Positions 33,293 through 42,393 of a DNA stretch of 64,000 nucleotides are shown piece by piece. Location: contig JACKDU010000013.1 of assembly GCA_020633335.1 (NCBI GenBank), positions 1-64,000 on the forward strand, in the 5' to 3' direction. Below the pieces are notes generated by a model, which ran no database searches, was not told the origin of the DNA, and saw nothing but the letters and a program-made list of their open reading frames with translations. Made by a program: the position numbers and the translations under genes. This DNA comes from Myxococcales bacterium (GTDB taxonomy: Bacteria > Myxococcota_A > Polyangia > Nannocystales > Nannocystaceae). Every line of letters starts with the position of its first letter. The first letter of the stretch is position 1.

Positions 33293-33694
33293 TCAGGCGA
33301 GGAGGCCGCTGAGGGTCTCGACCGGGACGATCTCGACGGTGAGATCCTTGATCTCCTCCTCGCTGAAGCCGAGGCCGCTGGCGACCCGGCGAAGGTAGCG
33401 ATCCTCGTCGAAGTCGAGGACCTCGTCCGACTCGTTGACGGTCGCGACGAGGTCGAGGACGTTGCGGCGGCGCTCGGCCGCGAGGTCAGCGAGCTCGGCC
33501 GCGGCCGCCGTCGGGTCGAAGGCGGCGGGGCTGAACGAACGGAAGCGGGCCTCGAGCTCGGCCGGGAGCTCGGCGCTCCCGAGCATCTTGCCGAGGAGAT
33601 CGCGGATGGAGTCGACCTCGCGGCCCTCGAGGCGCTTGTCGGCGTAGGCGGCCCCGAGGAGGAGGTCAGTGATGGTCTCGATGTGGTCACGCAT
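33293..33694 (-). CDS. TerB-like protein, 133 aa
   Basis: A small all-helical acidic protein starting MRDHIETITDLLLGAAYADK, then RLEGREVDSIRDLLGKMLGS, and further on LDLVATVNESDEVLDFDEDR and YLRRVASGLGFSEEEIKDLT. The recurring pattern of a helix, then AxADxxLxxxExxxI, is that of the TerB/DjlA N-terminal family, whose Asp/Glu residues bind metal. TerB proteins are linked to tellurite resistance and stress, but single copies like this one have no assigned role. The ATG at 33694 is the natural start. It lies 119 bp downstream of... the next minus-strand gene begins at 34995 and ends at 33814, so the two could form a transcription unit. Confidence 0.8.
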   Translation of the reverse strand: MRDHIETITDLLLGAAYADKRLEGREVDSIRDLLGKMLGSAELPAELEARFRSFSPAAFDPTAAAAELADLAAERRRNVLDLVATVNESDEVLDFDEDRYLRRVASGLGFSEEEIKDLTVEIVPVETLSGLLA

Positions 33695-33813
33695 GGTGGG
33701 CTCGCTTGCGCGGCGGAGACTACCGCAATTGCCCGCCGCGTGGAGGCGCGCGCGTTGACGAACATCGTTCACGCGCCGGCGCCTGTGGGGCCCGGCCGGT
33801 CCCTGGGGCCAGA

Positions 33814-34995
33814 TCAGGCCCTGGCGAGCTCGATCAGGGTGATCTCCTGATCGGCGCCGAGGCGGAAGGGCGGCCCCCAGTAGGTCGTCCCGGCGTTGAT
33901 GTAGACCCACATCGCGCCGACCCGCTGGAGCCCGGTGTAGAAGCGGAGCGCCGCCTTGAGGAGGAGCGTGAAGGGGAAGTACTGGCCGCCGTGGGTGTGG
34001 CCGGAGAGCTGGAGGTGGAAGCCGAGGCCGTCGGCCGCGAGCGCGCTCTTCGGCTGGTGGGCGAGGAGGAGGCGGAGGTCGGTCGGCGGCGCCCCGGCGA
34101 TCGCCTTCGCCGGATCGGAGGCGTGCTCGTCGACGAAGCGGGCGGCCGTCAGGTCGGTGACGCCGGCGACCAGGATCTTCGCGCCCTCGTGCTCGACCAC
34201 CGCGTGCTCGTTGCTCAGGACCGTCCAGCCGAGGGCGTCGCGGCAGTGCTCGCACCAGGGGAGTGCCCCCGAGAAGTACTCGTGGTTTCCGGTGACGAAG
34301 AAGGTCCCGTGGCGGGCCCGGAGGCCGGCGAGGGGGGCGACGAAGCGCTGCAGGCGATCGACGGTCCCGTCGACGAGATCGCCGGTGACCGCGATCAGAT
34401 CGGGGGCGAGCTCGTTGACTGCCGCGACGACCCGGCTCATCTCCGGATCGCGGATCGTCGGGCCGACGTGGAGGTCGGAGATCTGGGCGATCTTGAGGCC
34501 GACGAGCGCCTCCGGGAGGCCGTCGATCGGGATCGTGATCCGGCGGACGCTGGCGAGGCGCTGGGCCTGGACGTAGGCGACCCCGCCGAGGAGGCCGCTG
34601 AGGCCGACCACGCCGAGGCTCAGCGCCCGCTGGAGGAAGGCGCGGCGCCCGGGGTCGGCGGGCCCGAGCGGCCGGCCGCGGAGGCGGGCGACGAGGCGGG
34701 GGATCAGGAGGACGAGGTCGACCGCCAGGAAGAGCGCGAAGAGGAGCGAGACGAAGCCCCAGAGCGTCCAGCCGATCCGCTGGAGGAGGTCGGCCCACCA
34801 CGTCCCGGTGAAGGGCATCAGGCGGAAGACCCAGGGCATCGTCAGGCCGAGGCCGATCGCGAAGGCCCAGGCGAGGCGGCGGCGCCGGGGCGCGAGGTCG
34901 AGGCCGCGGAGCAGGCGACGGGCGATGTAGGTGTGGATCCCGAGGGAGAGCGCGCTGACGACCAGCGTGAAGAGGAGGATCTGGGTGCCGCTCAT
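33814..34995 (-). CDS. Membrane-anchored metallophosphoesterase
   Basis: This 393-residue protein has an N-terminal membrane region with about four helices (LLFTLVVSALSLGIHTYIA, LAWAFAIGLGLTMPWVFRL, LLFALFLAVDLVLLIPRLV, LSLGVVGLSGLLGGVAYVQ) and then a calcineurin-like phosphoesterase with all motifs: ISDLHVGP, GDLVDG, GNHEYF, LLAHQP and LSGHTHGGQYFP. It matches the YkuE/YaeI type, which can hydrolyse phosphodiesters such as UDP-lipid intermediates. A CEHC pair lies between motifs. The start at 34995 agrees with the hydrophobic N-terminus; longer frames run into junk. The probable order of transcription is this gene, then the TerB-like gene. Confidence 0.9.
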   Translation of the reverse strand: MSGTQILLFTLVVSALSLGIHTYIARRLLRGLDLAPRRRRLAWAFAIGLGLTMPWVFRLMPFTGTWWADLLQRIGWTLWGFVSLLFALFLAVDLVLLIPRLVARLRGRPLGPADPGRRAFLQRALSLGVVGLSGLLGGVAYVQAQRLASVRRITIPIDGLPEALVGLKIAQISDLHVGPTIRDPEMSRVVAAVNELAPDLIAVTGDLVDGTVDRLQRFVAPLAGLRARHGTFFVTGNHEYFSGALPWCEHCRDALGWTVLSNEHAVVEHEGAKILVAGVTDLTAARFVDEHASDPAKAIAGAPPTDLRLLLAHQPKSALAADGLGFHLQLSGHTHGGQYFPFTLLLKAALRFYTGLQRVGAMWVYINAGTTYWGPPFRLGADQEITLIELARA

Positions 34996-35289
34996 CGGTC
35001 GGGGGAGGGTAGCGCGGTCGGTCGGGTGTGGGGGGGGCGCGTTGACCGGGCGCGCCTCTTCGGCGAGGCGGCGGGCCCTCGGGCGAGCGCGCGCGGTCGG
35101 CGAGCTCGCCATCACCGCTGACCCGCTCGTCGTTGCGATTGATGAGGTTCTGCTCGATGTCGAGGTTCTCGCCGTGGAGGACGAAGACCCCGCAGGCCGG
35201 GCGGAGTTGGTACAACCGGATCGTCGACAACTACCAGCTCCGCTCGGCCGCTCGGGACGTGGTGAGTCTCGAGGTCGCGGGGCGAGGGG

Positions 35290-35709
35290 GTGACGCCAGG
35301 CCGGCGCGTCGCTGCTCATCGTTCGTCCTCCGCGGTGCAAGCGGCGCTCGGCCGCCTCGGCGCCGAGACGGAGGATAGCGGCCCCGGCGGTCGGCAGGAC
35401 TCATCGGCCTCTGATCTGGCGATGGCGATCGCGCTGATCGCACAGATGCTGAACGGGCAGGGCTCTACGCTCTCGATCGTCGTGGCAACCGACGAGGCGT
35501 ACCAGCCCTATGTAGAGTTGCCCATCGAATTCAGTGCGACCCCTTCCGAGGGGCACGTTGCAGTCTCCTCTGAAATGACGGTGCAGGAACTCGTGTCGGC
35601 TGTATCATTGCGCATGGGGCAGCCCTGCTGTGGGGAGCAGGACGGCACTCCCTGTCCCCAGACCTGCAAGCAGGAACGCATTCGCATTTCATTGGCGCCG
35701 AGGCAGTAG
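35290..35709 (+). CDS. Hypothetical protein, 139 aa, in an accessory patch
   Basis: The first 40 residues are Arg/Ser-rich and uncertain. The rest looks like a folded domain: LSIVVATDEAYQPYVELPI, then EFSATPSEGHVAVSSEMTVQ, and a Cys cluster (QPCCGEQDGTPCPQTCKQ) before the end RIRISLAPRQ. Four cysteines in 14 residues suggest a metal site or disulfides. An internal start near Met44 (MAIALIAQMLNG) is possible. AT-richer third codon positions from about 35440 on mark it off from the core genes. No family is recognised. The neighbourhood (35,000-36,000) contains a 47-bp echo of the TPR-kinase gene, which suggests past rearrangement. Confidence 0.4.
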   Translation: MTPGRRVAAHRSSSAVQAALGRLGAETEDSGPGGRQDSSASDLAMAIALIAQMLNGQGSTLSIVVATDEAYQPYVELPIEFSATPSEGHVAVSSEMTVQELVSAVSLRMGQPCCGEQDGTPCPQTCKQERIRISLAPRQ

Positions 35710-36021
35710 AACTCCGACTCTTGCGGGGGCCCGGGGGCGCGCTCCCCATGAACGGAAACCCGGATTGGCACCAAAGGCAGCTAGACAAACCACCCACCCG
35801 GCGGCCCATTCTATCATTTTGCTTGCTTTGATGTCGTACCCCGCTGACGACGACCCGCCGAGGTTGAGCGCCGCGTTCCACCTCGTCAGCGCCCGCGTCC
35901 AGCTGCGGATGGCCCGCGCCGACGACACCTTCGCGCACTCGATGCCGCGGCTGAGAATGAAGTCTGGCGTCGGTCAGCCAAGGGGGTACGATGGCTCTGC
36001 CGGAGCGAGCAGGGAGGACCC
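35710..36021. other. 312-bp interval, no gene recognised
   Basis: Open frames on both strands are short. One plus-strand frame from 35832 (MSYPADDDPPRLSAAFHLVS) is protein-like for about 40 residues and then turns Arg/Gly-rich; I cannot place it. The interval must contain the promoter of the Sel1-type lipoprotein gene, whose ribosome binding site GGGAGGAC lies at 36012-36019. Confidence 0.35.
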
Positions 36022-36234
36022 GTGGAGCAGTCGGTCGGAGCCGAGGCGAGGACGAGGACGAGGACGAGGACGAGCCCAACTCGGGAGTCTACACCCGCTC
36101 GCGCGAACCTCGCGTCGTCGTGGTGCGGCGCACTCGCGGCAGGGGGCGCTGCGCTCTTGCTGAGCGGCGGCTGTCAGCGCGCCGAGGTGCAGACGCCAGA
36201 GCCGGCCGCCCCGATCGAGACGGTAGCGTGGGAT
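36022..36234 (+). pseudogene. 5' part of Sel1-type lipoprotein gene, cut by IS3
   Basis: A GTG at 36022, preceded by GGGAGGAC, opens a frame with a basic N-region (RTRTRTRT repeat), a hydrophobic core and lipobox: CGALAAGGAALLLSGGCQR. The mature part begins AEVQTPEPAAPIETVAWD and breaks at the IS3 end. Removing 36235-37495 joins it in frame to GSASPIGDELAPDG at 37496. Together the parts would encode a lipoprotein of about 703 residues. The insertion leaves a truncated, probably non-functional product of about 70 residues plus IS sequence. Confidence 0.8.
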
Positions 36235-36259
36235 TGCCCCGAAAAAGTGGACACCGAGG

Positions 36260-37150
36260 TTATGCCGCTCGCTCCTCCGCCACCCCGGCGTAGAAGCTCT
36301 CCTCGAAGGCGACCGGGGTCGAGTATCCGATCGTCGAGTGGCGACGCTGACGATTGTAGAACACTTCGATCCACTCCGCGATGGTCGTCTTCGCGATGGC
36401 TCGCGTGAGGAAGATCGTTCGATGGACCAGCTCCGTCTTGATCGTGCTGTTGAAGCTCTCGGCTACGGCGTTGTCCCAGCACTCGCCTTTCCGGCTCATG
36501 CTGCACTCGATGCCCGCCTCGCGTAGGGCCTCGCGGTAGTCGTCTGCGGCGTACTGCGAGCCCTGGTCCGAGTGGAAGAGGAGCCCGTCCTCCGAGGGCT
36601 CACGATGCCCCAGGGCGGCCCGGAGCGCGTCGTGGACCAGCTCGGCGCGCATGTGCTCGGCCATCGACCAGCCGACGACGCGGCGCGAGAAGAGGTCGAT
36701 GATCACCGCCAGGTAGAGCCAGCCCTCGACGGTCCAGACGTACGTGATGTCGGCCACCCAGACCTTGTCGGGCTTGTCGACGGTGAAGTTGCGATCGAGG
36801 ACGTTGTCGGCCACGGGATGCCTGTGGTTCGAGTCGGTGGTCTTCCTGAATTTCCGCCTCCGACGGCCGTGGATGCCCCTCTGCCGCATGATCCGCGCGA
36901 CCCGCTTGCGGCCGACCTTGCGACCGCGAGCGCGCAACTCCTCGTGGATGCGTGGGCTGCCGTAGGTCCTCCTGCTCTCGCCGTGAATGATCTCGATCTC
37001 CTGGGCCAGCGCCTCGTCGTCCCTGCTCCTCTCCGAGGGCTCGCGGTCCTTCCAGGCGTAGTAGCCGCTGCGCGAGACCTCGAGGAGCTCGCACATCATC
37101 TCGACCGGGAAGTTGGCCTTCTCCGTCGCGATCACCTCGAAGAGGCTCAC
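36260..37150 (-). CDS. IS3-family transposase OrfB (DDE integrase)
   Basis: This 296-residue catalytic part has an HTH_21 domain (FPVEMMCELLEVSRSGYYAW, TYGSPRIHEELRARG, RKRVARIMRQRGIHG) and an rve integrase core with the three acids: VWVADITYVWT (D), LLFHSDQGSQYAADDY (D) and CWDNAVAESFNSTIKTEL (E), followed by FYNRQRRHSTIGYSTP. The GTG at 37150 overlaps the orfA stop as GTGA. In addition, orfA contains a run of seven A followed by G on the coding strand (37183-37176), in the zone where frames overlap, so an OrfAB fusion by -1 frameshifting is likely, as in other IS3 members. Confidence 0.95.
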   Translation of the reverse strand: MSLFEVIATEKANFPVEMMCELLEVSRSGYYAWKDREPSERSRDDEALAQEIEIIHGESRRTYGSPRIHEELRARGRKVGRKRVARIMRQRGIHGRRRRKFRKTTDSNHRHPVADNVLDRNFTVDKPDKVWVADITYVWTVEGWLYLAVIIDLFSRRVVGWSMAEHMRAELVHDALRAALGHREPSEDGLLFHSDQGSQYAADDYREALREAGIECSMSRKGECWDNAVAESFNSTIKTELVHRTIFLTRAIAKTTIAEWIEVFYNRQRRHSTIGYSTPVAFEESFYAGVAEERAA

Positions 37151-37440
37151 GTCTCCCGCGCGAAGAAGGCCGCCGCTTTTTTTAGGAAATCTCGCTCCAT
37201 CTCGACCCGCTTGAGATCCTTGCGGAGTCGGTTGAGCTCGGCCCGCTCGTCCGTCGTCAGCGGCCCCTGCGGGCTCGGGTTCTGGTTGATCTCGTCCTGC
37301 CTCACCCAGTTCCGCAGCGCGGTCTCCGTCAAGCCCATCTCGCGGGCGACCTGCGCGACCGTCTTCCCGGAGGTCCTGACGATCTTCACCGCCTCGGCCT
37401 TCTGCTCCGGCGTGAAGGTTCTTCTCTTCTTCTTGCTCAT
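37147..37440 (-). CDS. IS3-family transposase OrfA (HTH)
   Basis: The 97-residue protein starts MSKKKRRTFTPEQKAEAVKI and contains the HTH of HTH_Tnp_1/IS3 OrfA (GKTVAQVAREMGLTETALRN), then a leucine-zipper-like helix (LNRLRKDLKRVEMERDFLKK). It binds the ends of the element and, fused to OrfB by frameshifting, forms the active transposase. The slippery A7G run encodes the KKA near residue 88. The gene lies just inside the right inverted repeat. Confidence 0.95.
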   Translation of the reverse strand: MSKKKRRTFTPEQKAEAVKIVRTSGKTVAQVAREMGLTETALRNWVRQDEINQNPSPQGPLTTDERAELNRLRKDLKRVEMERDFLKKAAAFFARET

Positions 37441-37495
37441 GGCTTTGCACCCTCTCTACGTCCGACTCATCGAGGGTGTCCACTGGTTCGGGGCA

Positions 37496-39394
37496 GGTTC
37501 AGCGAGCCCGATCGGGGACGAGCTCGCGCCGGATGGTGAGGAGTGCGCCAGAGGCGACGGAGACGCGTGCATGAGGGCGGCGCTGCGGCGGCAACACGGG
37601 GACCGGGCGAAGATGGACCTCGATGAGGCGCTCTCCCTCCATCGGCGAGCGTGCAGCCTCGGGCAACGTCGCAGCTGCGCACATGAGGCCATGCTCACGC
37701 TCCGGCAGCAGCTCTATAGTGACAAGACCGCGAGCGCTGTGGCCACCTTGGGGGAGAGCTGTGTCGAGGGCTACGAAACCGCGTGCGTATTCCTGCGTCA
37801 TCTGAGAGACAATACCGTCGTGTTCTCCAATGTGTTGCGGTTGGCGAGGCACGTGGACCCGGGAGCCCTGTCGTCAGCGTGCGCAGGGGGGGATGACGAC
37901 GCCTGCGCGGCCGGCTTGTGGATGATTCGGGCTTGCACGCGGGGCCCCTCGTGGGCATGTAGCGAGATAGACCTCGAGTTGGTGCGAATAGAGAGCTTCG
38001 ATGAAGAGCGCATCGTCCAGGCAACGCCTCCATTCCTTGAGCCCCTACGCGACCGATGCGGGGTAGACCGACCGCGCCCGTGTGCTCTGCTCGCCGACTA
38101 CGGCGCCCCCGCGGAGACGGAGCGGCTCCTCGATGACGCGTGTGAGTGGGGCCATGCTCCGAGCTGCCTGCGTCGTGCGTCCACGCTGACGAGACCCGGG
38201 TCGGAGATCGAGCGCGCCGAAGCGCTCAAGCGCGCCTGTGACGGCGGGCTCCCGCGCGGCTGCTCCGAGCTCATTCATGACGAGATGCAGGCGACCGGAG
38301 AGAGTCTGGAGCGGCTGCGAGAGGGGTGCGATCTCGACGATCCGAGGCTGTGCACAGCGTTGGCTCGGGCCGTGGCCACGCGGGGAGACCTCGACCAAGC
38401 TGGAGCGCTCTACGAGCGTGCGTGCGACCTCGGAGACGCCGACGGCTGTGACGGGGTCGGGCTCCTCGGCGCGGCCGCGAGCCTGGATGACAGGGCCGCG
38501 CTCCTCAACCGCGAAGGCTGGTTCCTCCGCGCCTGCGCTCTGCGCAGGAGCGAATCTTGCGAGCGAGTCGAGGAGCTCGAGCGGGCGTACGCGCTCGGCC
38601 CCGACCTCTCGGCTTGCCGAGCGGGGGAGCTCGAGCGATGTCCCCCGGCGATCAGGGCGCTGGCCGTGGAGGACCCGCGCGCGGCGAGCGAGCTGGTCAA
38701 GGCGGTCTTGAAGCGCTCCAGCGAGGCTTGCCGAAGCTCCTCGGACGAGTGCTCCGCCATCATGGCGATCCACGAGATCACCGGCTGCGGCGAGTACGGT
38801 GTCCAGGAATGCCCCGATAGTACCCCGGCGCGGAAGCGGCAGTGGAGGAAGTCCAGCGCCCTCAGAGCCCGCCAAGCACGTCTACTCCGTGCGGAGTGTG
38901 ACCGTGGTCTGGCGCGGTCATGTGAGTGGCTCGCGTACTACGTGGACGGGGAGGATGACCGGCGGGCGGCGAAGCTGTATACGCGCGCGTGCGAGCTGGG
39001 AGACGCGGAGAGCTGCTGGAATGCGATCACCGCGATCAGCGGCTATCGCGATCCGAGCGAGACCGAGAGGGTCAAGTACCTGGGAATGGCCTGCACCGGG
39101 GGCAACTTCAGCGCGTGTCTCTTTCTCTCCGAGACCTGGTCGGTCATCGACCCTCGGTCGTCCAAGGCGTTCTCATCGCGCGCGCGCGCGTTGCTCGAGA
39201 ATAGCTGTTCGCTCCCGCGACCGCCCTTCGCGTTCTGGTGCGACGAGGTCACAATCCTCCAGTCACTCGCGGAGTTGGGCATGTACGCCGTCGTCGTCCC
39301 CACGCTACGTCGGGTCTGTCATGGGACTGCGGATGCGAGGGGATGCACGCAACTCGTCTTCGCGCTCCTCCCTCTCTCGGGCTCTTGGACATAG
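37496..39394 (+). pseudogene. 3' part of Sel1-type lipoprotein gene, cut by IS3
   Basis: The frame continues from the 5' part with GSASPIGDELAPDGEECARG and is open for 632 residues to the stop at 39392-39394. It consists of Cys-rich helical repeats of the Sel1 type: RACDLGDADGCDGVG, LYTRACELGDAESCWNA, MACTGGNFSACLFL, RACDGGLPRGCSEL. Such repeats form solenoids that bind proteins, here presumably in the periplasm or on the outer membrane. No promoter or start is expected for this half, although the open frame extends back into the IS without a stop. Apart from the insertion the sequence shows no further damage. Confidence 0.85.
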
Positions 39395-39453
39395 CCGAGC
39401 GACCTCCACGTCTCTCTCGGCGGGGCCTCGATGTAGGGCCATCGCCTCGCCTG

Positions 39454-42393
39454 CTATTCGAGGCGATGGCCAGCGAGCCATTCATCGAGCTCGGCCGCGG
39501 CCCGGGCGTCGGCGGGGGCGCGGGTGTCGGTGAGGGAGGCGCGCGCCTCCTCGGCGAGGCGGCGGGCCCTCGGGCGATCGCGCGCGGCCTGCCAGAGCGC
39601 GTCGGCGAGGAGGCGGCGGAGCTGGGCGAGCTCGGCCGCCGGGGCGCCGGTCGCCTCGCGGATCGTCAGGGCCCGCTCGACGGGAGTTATCGCCGCGTCG
39701 GGTCGGCCGCGGGCGAGCTCGAGGCTCGCGCGGGCGCTGAGCGGCTTGGCGAGCTCGGGGAAGTCGGGGCCGTGGCCGCCCTCCCAGAGCTCCATCGCCC
39801 GCTGGAGCGGGGCCTCGGCGGCCTCGTAGTCGCCGCGGGCGCTGAGGATCCGCGCGAGGTTGGTCAGCGGATCGCCGACCGCGTCGTGGTCGGGGCCGAG
39901 GACCCGCTCGAGGATCGCCAGGGCCCGTCGGCAGGCGGCCTCGGCCGCCTCGAGGTCGCCGGCGAGGAGCTCGATCTCGCAGATGTTGGTGAGGGTCGCG
40001 CCGACGTCCGGGTGATCCTCGCCGGTGCTCGACTCGACGACCTCGAGGAGCCGGCGGAACCACCGGAGCGCCTCGTCGTAGTCGCCGCGGTCGAAGGCGA
40101 TCGCGCCGAGGCCGTTGAACGCCCCGGCGAGCTGGGGGGAGCGCTCGCCCAGCGTCTCCTCCCAGATCTTCAGGGCCCGCCGCAGGCGCGCCTCGGCGCC
40201 CTCGAGGTCGCCCTGGACCCGCTTGGACTCGCCGAGGTTGGCGAGGAGCGGCGCGACGTCCGGGTGGGTCGGGCCGAGCACCCGCTCGGCGAGCTCGAGC
40301 GCCGCGCTGTAGCTCTCGGCGGCCTCGGCGTAGCGTCCGCGGCGGTAGCTGATGTTGCCGAGGACCTTGAGGTCGAGGGCGATCTGCGGGCGGTCGTCGC
40401 CGAGGTGGCGATCGATCGTCAACGCCCGCTCGAGGTGCTCCTCGGCGCCCGCGAGGTCGCCGTCGATCTGCAGGAGCGCGCCGAGGTTGCGGTGGTAGGT
40501 CGCCCGCAGCGGGGTGTCGGCCTCGCCGAGTCGCGCGAGGATCGCCGCCGCGTGGCGGCCCCAGCTCTGGCCCTGGGCCGGCCGCGCGAGGCGGACGCCG
40601 ACGACCGCGACGAGGTCGACCGCCGCCTCGGCGCGCAGGCGATCGTCGCCGCTCGCCTCGGCGATCCAGAAGGCGGCCTCGAGCGACGCCTCGGCCTCCT
40701 TGAAGTCGCCGCGGCCCTCGGCGAGGCGGCCGCTGACGGCGCGGGCCTCGGCCTCGACCGGCGGGTAGCCGGCCGCGTCGGCGTCGGCGATCAGGGCCGC
40801 GGCTTCGCCCTCCGCGGGCGTGAAGCGGCCGGCGAGCGCGTCGGCCTGGAGCGCGGCGATCCGCTCGCGGAGGCGGGTGACCTGTGGGCGCTTGGCCTCG
40901 GGGGGCGGCCGGACGTCGGCGAGGAGGGCGTCGGCGTCGGCGCAGGCGGCCAGCGGCGGGAGGCCGGCGACCGCCTGGATCGCCCGCTCGGCGACCTCGC
41001 GATCGGCGTCGGCGAGGCGGTCGACGAGGGCGCGGGTGGTGTCGAGGTGCTCGCGCAGGCACTCCATCCGGCGATCGAGGAGCTCGGGCGACTGCACCTG
41101 GCGGAGGGCGGTCGCCTCGCAGGCGTCGGTGTACATCGCCACCCACGCGGCCGCGTCTCCGTCGAGGCGGACGCGGACCCGCGACCAGACGTCCTCGGCG
41201 TAGGGGAGGCCGGTGCGGCGGAGGGCGGCCGCGACGGCCTCGGCGCGGGCGTCGTCCCAGACGCCGACGAGGCGCTCGCGGCCGTCGGCGCAGAGCTCCG
41301 AGGCGCGCGCCCGGATCCCGACGATCACGAGGGCGAGGGCGAGGGCGAGGGCGAGGGCGAGGGCGAGGAGGAGCGCCCGCCGGAGGCGGATCGCCGGGTC
41401 GCGGGCGAGCTCGTCGAGGAGCGCGCGCATCGACGGGTAGCGGGCCTCGGGGGCGAATTGGAGGCCGCGGACGATCACCCGGCGGAGCCAGCCGGGGACC
41501 CGCCGGCCCTCGGGCGGCTCCGGGATCACCCCGCCGATCACCGCCTGCGCCAGCTCTGGCAGGGTGTCGCCGCGGAAGGGGCGCTCGCCGTGGAGCGCCT
41601 CGTAGAGGGCGACGCAGAACGCGAAGAGATCGCTGCGGCCGTCGGCCTCGAGGCGGAGGTGCTGCTCCGGGGACATGTAGGCCGGCGTGCCGACCAGCGT
41701 CCGGGTGACGCCGGTCGCCGACGCGCTGCGGAGGTCGCTCCGCGAGATCGACGAGAGGGTGCGGGCGCTGAGCTCGTCGCCCTCGCCGGTCGCGCCCCGC
41801 TCGCGGCGGGCGGCGAGGCCGAAGTCGAGGACCCGCACCCGCCCGTCCTCGCCGACGAGCACGTTGTCTGGCTTGAAGTCGCGGTGGACCAGCCCCGCGT
41901 CGTGGGCGGCCGCCAGCCCCTCGCCCGCCTGGCGGAAGAGGGCGACGACCTCGCGCCACGAACGCGGGGCCTCGCGCTCCCACTCGCGGAGCGTCTTGCC
42001 CTGGACGTACTCCATCGCCAGGAAGACCTGGCCGCCGATCACCCCGACGTCGTAGATCTGGACGACGTTGGGGTGCGAGAGGCGGGCGAGCGCCTGGGCC
42101 TCGCCGAGGAGGTGGTGCGCGCCCTCGCCTGCGCCCGCGCCTTCGCCCTCGCTCGCTCGCTCCCGGGGATCGCCGCGGAGGAGCTTGATCGCGATCTTGC
42201 GGTCGAGCTCCTCATCATAGGCCGCGTAGACCGTCCCCATGCCGCCGCGGCCGAGGGGGCGGAGGAGGGTGTAGCGGCCGAAGAGCCGGCCCTCCGGCGG
42301 CACCTCGAGGGGCGCGTCGTCGCGGCGCTCGGGCGCCTCGCCGTCGACGCGGGTGAGCTCCTCGTCCCCGCTCGCACCACCGACCGTCGCCAT
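39454..42393 (-). CDS. Membrane Ser/Thr protein kinase with TPR domain
   Basis: A 979-residue kinase. The Gly loop is PLGRGGMGTVYAAYD (about 46-60), the lysine is in IAIKLLRGD (70), the catalytic loop is VHRDFKPDNVLV (169-180) and DFG is at 190-192, then GTPAYMSPEQHLRLE. One membrane helix at about 337-357 is almost pure Leu/Ala (LLLALALALALALALV), encoded by a GAGGGC hexanucleotide repeat on the plus strand (41330-41370). The outer or C-terminal 550 residues have a helical region with CADGRE/CRRALA cysteines and at least six TPRs (LGNISYRRGRYAEAAESYSA, LANLGESKRVQGDLEGAEAR, FNGLGAIAFDRGDYDEALRW). TPRs likely recruit a partner protein. The ATG at 42393 is the start; longer frames are junk. 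Confidence 0.9.
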   Translation of the reverse strand: MATVGGASGDEELTRVDGEAPERRDDAPLEVPPEGRLFGRYTLLRPLGRGGMGTVYAAYDEELDRKIAIKLLRGDPRERASEGEGAGAGEGAHHLLGEAQALARLSHPNVVQIYDVGVIGGQVFLAMEYVQGKTLREWEREAPRSWREVVALFRQAGEGLAAAHDAGLVHRDFKPDNVLVGEDGRVRVLDFGLAARRERGATGEGDELSARTLSSISRSDLRSASATGVTRTLVGTPAYMSPEQHLRLEADGRSDLFAFCVALYEALHGERPFRGDTLPELAQAVIGGVIPEPPEGRRVPGWLRRVIVRGLQFAPEARYPSMRALLDELARDPAIRLRRALLLALALALALALALVIVGIRARASELCADGRERLVGVWDDARAEAVAAALRRTGLPYAEDVWSRVRVRLDGDAAAWVAMYTDACEATALRQVQSPELLDRRMECLREHLDTTRALVDRLADADREVAERAIQAVAGLPPLAACADADALLADVRPPPEAKRPQVTRLRERIAALQADALAGRFTPAEGEAAALIADADAAGYPPVEAEARAVSGRLAEGRGDFKEAEASLEAAFWIAEASGDDRLRAEAAVDLVAVVGVRLARPAQGQSWGRHAAAILARLGEADTPLRATYHRNLGALLQIDGDLAGAEEHLERALTIDRHLGDDRPQIALDLKVLGNISYRRGRYAEAAESYSAALELAERVLGPTHPDVAPLLANLGESKRVQGDLEGAEARLRRALKIWEETLGERSPQLAGAFNGLGAIAFDRGDYDEALRWFRRLLEVVESSTGEDHPDVGATLTNICEIELLAGDLEAAEAACRRALAILERVLGPDHDAVGDPLTNLARILSARGDYEAAEAPLQRAMELWEGGHGPDFPELAKPLSARASLELARGRPDAAITPVERALTIREATGAPAAELAQLRRLLADALWQAARDRPRARRLAEEARASLTDTRAPADARAAAELDEWLAGHRLE

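Larger units (their letters stand above)
36235..37495 (-). mobile_element. IS3-family insertion sequence, 1,261 bp, apparently complete
   Basis: Terminal inverted repeats are TGCCCCGAAAAAGTGGACACC at the left... given here by position: 36235-36255 pairs with 37475-37495, with two mismatches in the middle, and the ends are TG...CA as usual in IS3. Both orfA and orfB are intact, on the minus strand. No clear target duplication is seen: the flanks are GAT on the left and GGT on the right. It interrupts a Sel1-type lipoprotein gene without shifting the restored frame. Intact ORFs and good repeats suggest the insertion is fairly recent or still mobile. Confidence 0.9.

Noticed and set aside
41325..41375. 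The GAGGGC repeat considered as a CRISPR or satellite array
   Set aside because: Repeat units are contiguous hexamers inside a coding frame without spacers; it encodes the Leu-Ala membrane helix.
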